From Pseudomonas antarctica (lineage in GTDB: Bacteria; Pseudomonadota; Gammaproteobacteria; Pseudomonadales; Pseudomonadaceae), in contig NZ_UYXQ01000026.1 of assembly GCF_900624995.1 (NCBI RefSeq), positions 1 through 59,689 of the forward strand: a stretch of 59,689 bases of DNA, written 5' to 3'. Each line of letters begins with the position of its first letter. The stretch's first letter is position 1. The notes below the pieces were generated by a model, which saw only the letters and a list, made by a program, of their open reading frames with translations, searched no databases and was not told the origin of the DNA. Positions 38,979 through 46,867 of the stretch are shown one piece after another. Made by a program: the position numbers and the translations under genes.

Positions 38979-39857
38979 TCAGGCAGCGGCACCGGTGATC
39001 CAGCGCTTGAACAACGCGCGCGCACCATAGGCCGGCAAGATGTTGAAGAACGCGAAGCCGACTTTGATCGCAATCTGCACGTAGATCATGCTCAGGATGT
39101 CACTGGTTTGCATGGCACCGTAGAAGGCGATGAAGCAAAACAAAAAGCTGTCGATGATGACCGCAAAGAACGTACTGAGGAATAGGCGCAGGTACAAGTA
39201 TTTGGAGTTGGTCAGCTCTTTGATCTTGCACAGCAGGTACGAGTTTATATTCTCCGACACCAGGAACGACACGGAGGAGGCGACCAGTACCGAGGACACT
39301 TGGAAGATGACGTCATTATACGGCCCATCCAGCCTCCAGCCCGGCAGCCCCGGCAGGAAGGTCGAGCCATAGAGCAAGATGATGATCATCGCGTTACTGG
39401 CAAACGCAAACAGAATAGCCCGTCTGGCCAGCCGCAGGCCGAATTGCTCGTTGAGCAAGTCCACGATCAAAAAGGTCAGCGGGTACAGAAACGTGCCCGG
39501 CGTGACGATGATGCCCAGCGATTCCAGGTAAAGAGGCTTGGTCGCGGCAATACTGGTGAAGATGTAAAACGTGAACAGCAGCAAATTCAGGATGATGTAA
39601 ATCATCCAGGAGTTTTCGTTGCGGTCGTTTATGTCGTAGGCGGTGAGTGCCCCTCCGTGTGAATAGAACTTCTTGTACATGTTCTTAACTTCCATTTTGT
39701 TGAGGTCGTCCATTATTTCGCTGTTGAGTACTTCGCTCAGTTTCAGCTTGATGACCTTGCCCGTGGCGATCACCATGATCACGGCCAGGTGCTTGTCATT
39801 TTCAAAGCCCAGCAGTTTGTATTTGCTGTTTTCGATACCGGGTTCAAACGTTGTCAT
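38979..39857 (-). CDS. YhhQ-like queuosine-precursor transporter (VUT family) with N-terminal extension
   Basis: 292 residues. From about 84 on, six helices with the family motif FLYPLTFLIVDLLNEQFG; YhhQ of E. coli imports preQ0/preQ1. Residues 1-83 are a soluble extension (LGFENDKHLAVIMVIATGKV) that ordinary YhhQ, about 220 residues, lacks. GAGGAG lies before ATG 39857, which overlaps the end of the xre gene by 14 bases. GC content is clearly below its neighbours (near 45 percent by eye), suggesting transfer. Tail-to-tail with queC. Confidence 0.82.
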   Translation of the reverse strand: MTTFEPGIENSKYKLLGFENDKHLAVIMVIATGKVIKLKLSEVLNSEIMDDLNKMEVKNMYKKFYSHGGALTAYDINDRNENSWMIYIILNLLLFTFYIFTSIAATKPLYLESLGIIVTPGTFLYPLTFLIVDLLNEQFGLRLARRAILFAFASNAMIIILLYGSTFLPGLPGWRLDGPYNDVIFQVSSVLVASSVSFLVSENINSYLLCKIKELTNSKYLYLRLFLSTFFAVIIDSFLFCFIAFYGAMQTSDILSMIYVQIAIKVGFAFFNILPAYGARALFKRWITGAAA

Positions 39858-40449
39858 TGAAGCGCTCCTCAATGATATCGCCGACCACGCACAGGCGATC
39901 TGAGTGAGCACAGGCTTCAAGGGTAATCAGCATGCGTTGGGTGGCCCGGTCATACACCAGCTTTTCTTTGCCGTCGCTGGAAGAGCCTTTTTGCACAATC
40001 AACACATCGCCCGGTTCATTGATCCCGGGGATCGCATGTTCCAGTCGCACCGCGATCAGGTTGTGAGAGGTGCCGAAGTAGTAGGTCAGCGGGTACAACG
40101 TCGCCAACTCGCCAATGCGCTTATCCAGGTTCTGGATAACCAGGCTTTCCTTGAGGACCGGCACGGCCGCCGGGTTCATGTTGCCCTGTGGGGAAATACT
40201 GCTCTCGATGATTTCCTTGGCTTCAAAATCGATGGTTTCAATTTCGTCGTAAGAGACGCCGAAGAAATCCGAAATCTTACGGAGGGTGGACTGCTGGACG
40301 TTGACGACCTTGCCTTCCAGAATGTTGTAGATGGTGGTCCTGGTCAGGCCGGCGGCGCTGCATAACGACAACTGCGTTTCACCGCGACTTTTGATCAAGT
40401 ACTTGATGTTGCTCTTCAAGTGCTCGGTTTTTTCCCGTCTGTGTATCAC
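39844..40449 (-). CDS. XRE-family regulator with S24-like C-terminal domain
   Basis: 201 residues. HTH at about 11-65 (LKSNIKYLIKSRGETQLSLC and GLTRTTIYNILEGK). The C-terminal half (about 100-200) resembles a LexA/S24 peptidase fold (HAIPGINEPGDVLIVQK), but I see no convincing Ser/Lys catalytic pair. Start taken as GTG 40449 after AGGAAG; there is no good ATG. Overlaps the yhhQ-like gene it probably controls, and diverges from the SHMT-like gene across AT-rich repeats. Confidence 0.78.
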   Translation of the reverse strand: MIHRREKTEHLKSNIKYLIKSRGETQLSLCSAAGLTRTTIYNILEGKVVNVQQSTLRKISDFFGVSYDEIETIDFEAKEIIESSISPQGNMNPAAVPVLKESLVIQNLDKRIGELATLYPLTYYFGTSHNLIAVRLEHAIPGINEPGDVLIVQKGSSSDGKEKLVYDRATQRMLITLEACAHSDRLCVVGDIIEERFNDNV

Positions 40450-40602
40450 GTGCTCACCACTTCCTTTTAGTCTTAGCCGTCCTTGTGCGCGGCGCGTGCG
40501 GCGTCGCGGCGGCGGGAGTGTTGCATGCGTGGGCCCCAATAATAAAGTCCCGGAGGCTCTGCTTCGGTGCTTCTGCCATGCTCCGAGCGTGCAAAAAAGA
40601 AC

Positions 40603-40650
40603 ATTTAATTTGGAAAGTGTTTAATTTACTGTTTAATTTCCTGTTTAATA
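40603..40650. repeat. AT-rich 12-bp repeats between xre and the SHMT-like gene
   Basis: GTTTAATTTACT (40619), GTTTAATTTCCT (40631) and GTTTAATAAAAT (40643) are tandem 12-mers, with another TTTAATTT at 40604. They lie in the divergent promoter region and are plausible operators for the XRE protein. Confidence 0.7.
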
Positions 40651-40706
40651 AAATCCCTCGGTTCAGGACGGATCGACACGCAACGCCCAGGAAGGGAACC
40701 GCACTC

Positions 40707-42062
40707 ATGGCAGTCAATACCTCACAACTCAAAGATCAGGCCGACCTGCTGCGTCGTGGCCTGGCGGATCTGCACGCTGAAGATTTCGAGCTGGCGAGCC
40801 TGCTCGACGCCGAAGTCTCGCGCCAGCACCGCACGCTCTCTCTGGTTTCATCCTCCTGTGCGGTCAAACCGCGAACCTTGGTGGCCTGCGCCTCGGCACT
40901 GGTCAATGTGAGCGCCGAAGGTATGCCTGGCAAACGCCAGCGTGCCGGCTGCGAGAACGTCGACCTGGTCGAAGCCCTGGCCATTCGCCGCGCACGGGAA
41001 CTGTTCGACGCCCACTATGCCAGCGTGCAGTCGCACTCGGCGTCCAACGCGATTGCCCAGGTGCTCTCGGCGCTGCTAGAGCCTGGCGATACATTGCTCG
41101 GCATGGCCCATGACCACGGCGGCGATCTCACGCTTGGCAGCCCGGCTGTTTTCACCGGGGCCTATTACAAGGCCATCCGCTACGGCACCACCGCCGATGG
41201 CTTGATCGATTACGCGCAGGTGCGTCACCTGGCGCTCGCGCATCGGCCACGCATCATCATTTGCGGCGCATCCGCTTACTCGCGGGTGGTGGATTTCGAG
41301 CGGTTTCGTGCGATTGCCGATGAGGCAGGCGCGATCTTGTTGGCGGACATTTCCCATATCGCCGGGCTGGTGGTGACGGGGCGTCACCCGAACCCGATCA
41401 ACGCCGCCCACGTCACCGTCACCTGCACGCACAAGCAACTCGGTGGCCCTCGCGGCGGGCTCATCCTGTCGGGCCGCGACGCCAACACCAAAGTGCCCGG
41501 CTTGCGCTCCACCTTCAGTCGCGTGCTCGATCAGGCCGTGTTCCCGCGCATGCAGGGTGCACCGGCGGTTAACCTGATCGCGGCAAAAGCTGCGGCCCTG
41601 GGCTACGCGAGGTCGCCGGCATTCGACGCCTGCATGGGGCGGGTTCGCACGCTGGCCGATGCAGTGGCTGGCGCGTTTCAAGCCCATGGCTACGACGTGG
41701 TAGGCGGACGCAGTGAAAATCATACGGTGCTGATCCGTTTGCAGGGCGCCATGACCGGCGCCATCGCCGAGTCGGCGCTGGAGCATTGCGGCATCGTCGT
41801 GAACAAACACCGCGTACCGGGTGAGACGCGCTCGTCGTTGGTGACCAGCGGGCTGTGTATCGGCACCGGTTCCATGGCACAGCGCAGGCTCGACACCGAA
41901 GGGGGACGCCAGGTTATTGCGCTGGTTTGCCGGCTACTGAGCAGCGTAACGCCGCTGGGTGAGCAGGATTACCAGCTTGAGCCTGTGGCGTGTGAACAGG
42001 TGCGCAGCGAAGTGCAAGCCTTGTGCGCGCGCTATCCCATTGCTGACTACCTGGAGGGCTGA
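40707..42062 (+). CDS. SHMT-like PLP enzyme with altered active site
   Basis: 451 residues, fold type I, aligned by eye over its full length with serine hydroxymethyltransferase: QSHSASNAIAQVL, GASAYSRVVDF, DISHIAGLV, PLP lysine at 243 in THKQLGGPRGG. Key differences: the SEN motif reads SSC (49-51), and the residues matching E. coli Tyr55, Tyr64 and Tyr65 are Ser69, Gln78 and Arg79; the catalytic Glu57 is kept as Glu71. It is unlikely to be normal GlyA and may be an aldolase, transaldolase or alpha-methylserine-type enzyme. Start follows GGAAGGGA. Probably controlled by the divergent XRE protein. Confidence 0.8.
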   Translation: MAVNTSQLKDQADLLRRGLADLHAEDFELASLLDAEVSRQHRTLSLVSSSCAVKPRTLVACASALVNVSAEGMPGKRQRAGCENVDLVEALAIRRARELFDAHYASVQSHSASNAIAQVLSALLEPGDTLLGMAHDHGGDLTLGSPAVFTGAYYKAIRYGTTADGLIDYAQVRHLALAHRPRIIICGASAYSRVVDFERFRAIADEAGAILLADISHIAGLVVTGRHPNPINAAHVTVTCTHKQLGGPRGGLILSGRDANTKVPGLRSTFSRVLDQAVFPRMQGAPAVNLIAAKAAALGYARSPAFDACMGRVRTLADAVAGAFQAHGYDVVGGRSENHTVLIRLQGAMTGAIAESALEHCGIVVNKHRVPGETRSSLVTSGLCIGTGSMAQRRLDTEGGRQVIALVCRLLSSVTPLGEQDYQLEPVACEQVRSEVQALCARYPIADYLEG

Positions 42063-42078
42063 TTCCCCGGTGCTCGGT

Positions 42079-42102
42079 TAAATCCGCCGAGACCTTGCTC
42101 GT
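42079..42102 (+). promoter_or_regulatory. PvdS iron-starvation box
   Basis: TAAAT (42079-42083), 16 bases, CGT (42100-42102): exactly the TAAAT-N16/17-CGT promoter recognised by the pyoverdine sigma factor PvdS. It lies 57 bases before the start of the Tat-exported aminotransferase gene. Confidence 0.8.
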
Positions 42103-42159
42103 CATACTTCCTTGTACGCACTGTGCGAATCGATCACCCGTCTACAAGGAGTAGTCCCC

Positions 42160-43242
42160 ATGATCAGGGTAAGTCGTCGGTCCCTTCTGGCCCTCGGTGC
42201 GGCGTTGCCGGTGCTGGCGCGCCTGGATTGGGCGCTCGCCAGCCCGCCGCCGGCCAAGGCTGATACAGTGCGGCTCAACTACAACGAAAGCCCTTACGGC
42301 CCCTCAACCGCCGCCCGCGAAGCGATGCAGGGTGCAATCGCAACGTCCGGGCGTTATCCGTACAACGACATGTACGCGCTGGCCGGACTGTTTGCCCAGC
42401 AACAAGGGCTCGCCGAAGAACAGGTCGCGGTGTTTGCCGGCTCCATGGCCGCGCTGCGCTACGCCGTCTTGGCGTTTACCAACGCACGCCGCAGCCTGGT
42501 CATGGCCACGCCGTCCTACGAGGTGCCGCGCCAGGCTGCCAACGTGTGGCAGGCGCAGGTTCACGAAGTGAGCCTCGACGCGCAGCATGCCCATGACGTG
42601 CCGGCCATGCTCGCCGCCGATCCCCTGGCGGGCATGCTGTACCTGTGCAACCCCAACAACCCGACCGGCACCATCACCCCGACCGAGGCGATCCGCCAGG
42701 CACTGGCGAGCAAGCCCAAAAGCAGCGTGTTGGTGGTGGACGAGGCCTATATCGATTTCTCCGACACCCCAAGCGTCGTCAGTTGGGTCAAGGACCACGA
42801 CGACCTGCTGGTGCTGCGCACCTTCTCGAAAATCTACGGCATGGCCGGCGCGCGCCTGGGCCTGGCGATCGGCCACCCGGCGCTGCTGGAGCGGCTGGCG
42901 GTGTTCGGTGGCGACAATGTGCCGGCAGCCGTGACCTTGCTCGGCGCCCGGGCGAGCCTGGAAGACATCAAGCTGCTGCCACAGCGCAAGGCGCTCAACG
43001 CCCAGTTGCGTGATGAGACCGTAGCGTGGCTCAAGAGCCGCGGGTTTACCTGCACGTTGTCGCAGAGCAACTGCTTCATGATCGACGTGAAGCAACCGGC
43101 CGAGCGGGTGATCGAGAAGCTGGCCGCACAGCGCGTGTTCATCGGGCGAGTGTGGAAAGACTGGCCGCACTGGGTGCGGGTGACAGTGGGCAATAAGCAG
43201 GAGATGCAGCGTTTTCGTGAGGTGTTCGCGGCCGCCGTTTGA
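42160..43242 (+). CDS. ptaA: periplasmic aminotransferase PtaA (pyoverdine maturation)
   Basis: 360 residues. Twin-arginine signal peptide SRRSLLALG (Arg6-Arg7), then a HisC-like fold type I aminotransferase: NYNESPYGPS, CNPNNPTGT, DEAYIDF, PLP lysine in TFSKIYGMAG. Export of a PLP aminotransferase is rare; PtaA of P. fluorescens converts the glutamate side chain of periplasmic pyoverdine to alpha-ketoglutarate. The PvdS box upstream supports this strongly. AAGGAG lies 8 bases before the ATG. An upstream in-frame ATG would bury the Tat signal. Confidence 0.82.
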   Translation: MIRVSRRSLLALGAALPVLARLDWALASPPPAKADTVRLNYNESPYGPSTAAREAMQGAIATSGRYPYNDMYALAGLFAQQQGLAEEQVAVFAGSMAALRYAVLAFTNARRSLVMATPSYEVPRQAANVWQAQVHEVSLDAQHAHDVPAMLAADPLAGMLYLCNPNNPTGTITPTEAIRQALASKPKSSVLVVDEAYIDFSDTPSVVSWVKDHDDLLVLRTFSKIYGMAGARLGLAIGHPALLERLAVFGGDNVPAAVTLLGARASLEDIKLLPQRKALNAQLRDETVAWLKSRGFTCTLSQSNCFMIDVKQPAERVIEKLAAQRVFIGRVWKDWPHWVRVTVGNKQEMQRFREVFAAAV

Positions 43243-43257
43243 GTCGACGCAAATCCA

Positions 43258-43349
43258 CTGTGCGAGCTGGCTTGCCTGCGATACAGGCACCTCGGTGTGT
43301 CAATCACACTGCGCTGATGCCATCGCAGGCAAGCCAGCTCGCACATTTA
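43258..43349. repeat. REP palindrome pair
   Basis: GTGCGAGCTGGCTTGCCTGC and its inverse GCAGGCAAGCCAGCTCGCAC around a variable centre. A REP subtype with CTGGCTTGCC instead of CGGGCTTGCT. Confidence 0.85.
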
Positions 43350-43360
43350 GTTCATCGGTA

Positions 43361-44077
43361 TTACTGCTGCGCGATGCTGTACCCATCAAACGCCGTCTGC
43401 TGCTGCAAGGCAGTGATCACACTCTTGCGGCTCAACGGCTGCTCGGCGCCGGAGTTATCCACAAAGCTTTCGACTTCCAGCTCGGCTTCATCGCCTTCAC
43501 CCACAAAGCTGAAACCCAGGAACTCGAACGCCTCGCGGTCAACGCTCAGCTTGGAGCGCGGCGTGCGCAGCGGCAGGGTGACGCTGATGCCGTCCTTGCT
43601 GATCACAAACACTTCGGCTTCTTTCTTCGGTCGTGAGGCCTTGCCCTTGCCGGCGCTTGGGTTGCTGATGGCTTGGTGCGACTGGTTCAGTACCTTGAGG
43701 GCCAGGCCGTAGACCAGCTCCTGGAACTGCGGGTCGTCCTTGAAGCTGGACAGGATGCGGCTGATCGAGAACTTGCTGCTGAGGTCTTCCAGGGCGATGT
43801 TGTCGGCGGCCTCGGCGTCTTTGAGCTGCTTGAGCTGGCCCATCAGGTCGTAGGCCTTATCGTCGTCAAAGGCGTCGTGGGCCTGGCGGATAGCCACGCG
43901 CAGTTCGCGGATCTGGTCGCTTTCCTTGGAGGTGTGGAAGGCGTCCAGCACCATCTCGCTGATGATCTTGGCCGCAGGCAGATGCTGTGAAAGATTGATG
44001 GCGTTTTCGTATTCAGCTTTGGATTGCAGGGCTGTTACGGATTCTTCGGTGGAGTGTTCGGTGTAAGAATCGGACAT
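43361..44077 (-). CDS. conserved protein of unknown function
   Basis: 238 residues, no signal peptide or membrane helix. N-terminal half is acidic and helical, with possible coiled coil at about 60-95 (LRVAIRQAHDAFDDDKAYDL); a basic linker GKGKASRPKKE at about 143-153 leads to a beta-rich C-terminal domain (EVFVISKDGISVTLPLRTPRSKL, in part). The linker before a small C-terminal domain recalls nucleoid-type proteins, but I cannot name a family. Downstream of a separate membrane-protein gene on the same strand. Confidence 0.7.
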   Translation of the reverse strand: MSDSYTEHSTEESVTALQSKAEYENAINLSQHLPAAKIISEMVLDAFHTSKESDQIRELRVAIRQAHDAFDDDKAYDLMGQLKQLKDAEAADNIALEDLSSKFSISRILSSFKDDPQFQELVYGLALKVLNQSHQAISNPSAGKGKASRPKKEAEVFVISKDGISVTLPLRTPRSKLSVDREAFEFLGFSFVGEGDEAELEVESFVDNSGAEQPLSRKSVITALQQQTAFDGYSIAQQ

Positions 44078-44146
44078 TGAAATTTCACTACTTCAGTAAA
44101 CGGGACAAAAAAGCGTCGCGCATTTTCAGTGGGCAGGGAGATCAGG

Positions 44147-44650
44147 TCAAGGCAGCACAACGCCCTTATCGCGGCGCAAGGCCGTCAGCGCCCGCTGCAG
44201 CCGTACGGCGCGCCCGCAGAACAGACCAACGGTTAACCCCGACACGGCGCCCACTGCCACCAGCATCGCTGGCGTGCTCAGCAGCAGCGGATGCACCGTC
44301 TGCTGGTAGCCGAAGTAATACTTCACCGCGAAGAACAGTTGCGAGATCAGCAAGGTTTTCCAGGTGCCCGGCAACACCAGGGTTTCGCCATTGGCATCGA
44401 GCCGCGCGCCTTCGGCGTTGAACAGCAACATGCCCACCAGGCTGGCGACCACCGCACCGCCCACCCAGGCGCTGCTCGACAGTATCGAAGGCGTCAGTGA
44501 GATCAACGACCACACCACCAACACCACGGGCAGAATCATCAACGAACGGCGATTCTCACGCCCGCCCAGGCAAGCCTTGACGCCGTAGTAACACATCCAC
44601 AGGTAAACGGCGTACACCCAAAGGGGCGTGCCTTGGAGGATATCGAGCAT
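44147..44650 (-). CDS. inner-membrane protein of unknown function (DUF6622-like)
   Basis: 167 residues with five hydrophobic segments (TPLWVYAVYLWMCYYGVKA, then SLMILPVVLVVWSLISL and three more). The layout and start MLDILQGTPLWVY recall the DUF6622 family, from memory only. The C-terminus is basic and cytosolic (RALTALRRDKG). 69 bases before the next gene on this strand; it may share its transcript. Confidence 0.65.
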   Translation of the reverse strand: MLDILQGTPLWVYAVYLWMCYYGVKACLGGRENRRSLMILPVVLVVWSLISLTPSILSSSAWVGGAVVASLVGMLLFNAEGARLDANGETLVLPGTWKTLLISQLFFAVKYYFGYQQTVHPLLLSTPAMLVAVGAVSGLTVGLFCGRAVRLQRALTALRRDKGVVLP

Positions 44651-44851
44651 GGGGTGCTTGCGTGCAGTGTGGTTAGGCGGTGGATAGTCGTTGAGACTTC
44701 ACGGTTTTGTCCATCGATTTGTCCCTGACCCACATCAACACCCCGCGCCGTAAAATCCGTTAGAACTCAGAGGCCTGATGAACCCATAAAAACGATGACC
44801 TACCTGCGCCGAGGGGACCACTCCAGGCCAGGTTATTAAAGGATTAATTTC

Positions 44852-46867
44852 ATGGCCTTTCCCCTTTCCCGCCTGGCCTTGCTGGGGACGACGCTCTGCC
44901 TGGCGCTACCCCTGCGCGCCGCCGTCACCGACGTTGAACACGGCAAATACGTTGCGCAATTGGGCGACTGCATCGCCTGCCACACCGCCAAGCAAGGCAA
45001 GGTGATGGCCGGCGGGCTGGAGTTGAGCACGCCGATGGGCACGATCTATTCGAGCAACATCACACCGGACCGCGAGACCGGTATCGGCAGCTACACCTTC
45101 GCGCAGTTCGACAAGGTGATGCGCGAAGGCGTGACGCCCACAGGCATGAATCTTTACCCGGCGATGCCATATCCGTCCTACGCCAAAATGAGCGATGAGG
45201 ACATGCGCGCCTTGTACGCCTACCTGATGCAGGGCGTGGAACCCGTGCAACAGGCCAACCTTGAGGCGGACATGGGCTTCCCGTTCAATCAACGCTGGGG
45301 CCTGGCGCTGTGGAATTTTGCCTTTCTCGACAAACAGCCGTTCCAGTCCGACCCGGGCCGTAACGAGGTGCTCAACCGTGGCGCCTATCTGGTTCAAGGC
45401 CTGGGCCACTGCGGCTCCTGCCACACGCCACGCGGCATCGCTTTTCAGGAAAAAGCCATGAGCGATGACGGGCGCAGTGGCCAGCATTACCTGGCCGGCG
45501 AAACCGTCGAACACTGGCGCGCCTTGAGCCTGCGTAACCTGTGGACCGTGCAAGACACCGTGCAACTGCTCAAGACCGGGCAAAACCGCTTCGCCACGGT
45601 GGCGGGCAACATGGCCGATGTGATTCATCACAGTACTCAGCACTTCAGTGACTACGACCTCACGGCCATCGCCAGCTACCTCAAAGCCCTGCCGCCGGGC
45701 AAAGACGATCTGCCGATGCCATCAATCGCCCACGCACCTGCCGCGCCGCCGGCCGACCTGTTCACCCGCCGTGGCGGCCTGGGTTACCTGCAGTTTTGCA
45801 GCGACTGCCACCGCAGTGACGGCGGCGGCGTGAAGGGCTTGTTCCCACCGCTGGCTGGCAACCCGAGCATCGTCGCCAGCAACCCCACTTCGCTGCTGCA
45901 TATCACCCTGACCGGCTGGGAGACCGCACAAACCGCCACCCATCCACGGGTCTATACCATGCCTGGTTTCAGCCGGTTGGCGGATCAAGAAATCGCCGAG
46001 ATCCTGAGCTTCGTGCGCACCCGCTGGGGCAACGAGGGCACGCCGATCAGCGCCGCCCAAGTAAAAACAATGCGTGACCAACTCAACCCCGCCACCACTG
46101 ATTCGTCGGCCTTCGAAACGCCACGCCTGGCCGACTTGCTCGCCGCACCGAATGCCGACCAAGTGGTTCGCGGCATGCGCCTGCACCTGCAAACCAAGGA
46201 ACTGCTGCCAAACAATGTCGGTAACTCGCTCAACTGCACCAGCTGTCACCTCAACGCCGGCACCGTGGCGGACGGTTCGCCGTTTGTGGGCGTGTCGGCG
46301 TTCTTCCCCAGCTATGCACCGCGTTCAGGCAAGGTGGTCACGCTGGAAGAACGCATCAACGGTTGCTTGCGTCGTTCGATGAATGGCCAACCGTTGCCGC
46401 CGCAATCGGCGGATATGCAGGCGATGGTCGCGTACTTTGACTGGATGAAAAACAACACCCGCCCCGAAGACAAAGTCGCTGGGCGCGGCGTGGGCAAGAT
46501 CGACCCTGCAATCAAGCCGGACCTGGAAAACGGCAAGCAGGTGTATGCCAAGCAATGCGCGGTGTGCCACGGCGACAACGGCCAGGGCCTGGCGCGTGCC
46601 GACGGCGAGCAGGTGTACCCACCGTTGTGGGGCGATCAGTCGTTCAACATCGGCGCCGGCATGGCGCGGCCCTACACGGCGGCGGCGTTCGTCAAACGCA
46701 ACATGCCGATCGGCTTCCACGAGAAATTCCCGTTGGGGCAGGGCGGTTTGTCGGACCAGGAAGCGGTGGACGTGGCGGCGTATTTCTCCGGCCAACCTCG
46801 CCCGGATTTCCCGGACAAGGTCAAAGACTGGCCCAACGGCGGTAAGCCCGTCGATGCACGCTACTAA
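44852..46867 (+). CDS. five-haem cytochrome c: AdhB-like tri-haem fused to TsdA-like di-haem domain
   Basis: 671 residues with a signal peptide (cleavage near LRA-AV). CXXCH motifs at 40-44, 187-191, 316-320, 462-466 and 569-573. Residues 25-400 match the cytochrome c subunit of membrane alcohol/gluconate dehydrogenases (DCIACHTA, GLGHCGSCHTPRG, CSDCHRSDGGG..FPPLAGNP). Residues 425-671 match thiosulfate dehydrogenase TsdA, including the axial-ligand cysteine in RINGC (Cys505) and Met618 in KRNMP. Likely a periplasmic thiosulfate/tetrathionate enzyme wired to its own electron relay. AAAGGA before ATG. No dehydrogenase subunit is adjacent. Confidence 0.85.
   Translation: MAFPLSRLALLGTTLCLALPLRAAVTDVEHGKYVAQLGDCIACHTAKQGKVMAGGLELSTPMGTIYSSNITPDRETGIGSYTFAQFDKVMREGVTPTGMNLYPAMPYPSYAKMSDEDMRALYAYLMQGVEPVQQANLEADMGFPFNQRWGLALWNFAFLDKQPFQSDPGRNEVLNRGAYLVQGLGHCGSCHTPRGIAFQEKAMSDDGRSGQHYLAGETVEHWRALSLRNLWTVQDTVQLLKTGQNRFATVAGNMADVIHHSTQHFSDYDLTAIASYLKALPPGKDDLPMPSIAHAPAAPPADLFTRRGGLGYLQFCSDCHRSDGGGVKGLFPPLAGNPSIVASNPTSLLHITLTGWETAQTATHPRVYTMPGFSRLADQEIAEILSFVRTRWGNEGTPISAAQVKTMRDQLNPATTDSSAFETPRLADLLAAPNADQVVRGMRLHLQTKELLPNNVGNSLNCTSCHLNAGTVADGSPFVGVSAFFPSYAPRSGKVVTLEERINGCLRRSMNGQPLPPQSADMQAMVAYFDWMKNNTRPEDKVAGRGVGKIDPAIKPDLENGKQVYAKQCAVCHGDNGQGLARADGEQVYPPLWGDQSFNIGAGMARPYTAAAFVKRNMPIGFHEKFPLGQGGLSDQEAVDVAAYFSGQPRPDFPDKVKDWPNGGKPVDARY

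Noticed and set aside
38209..40449. DNA 7-deazaguanine modification (dpd) island
   Set aside because: queC and a transporter are present but no DpdA-like transglycosylase or restriction genes are seen.
44852..46867. Pure alcohol/gluconate dehydrogenase cytochrome subunit
   Set aside because: Such subunits have three haems and about 420-470 residues; the last two haems and the RINGC cysteine belong to a TsdA-like domain.
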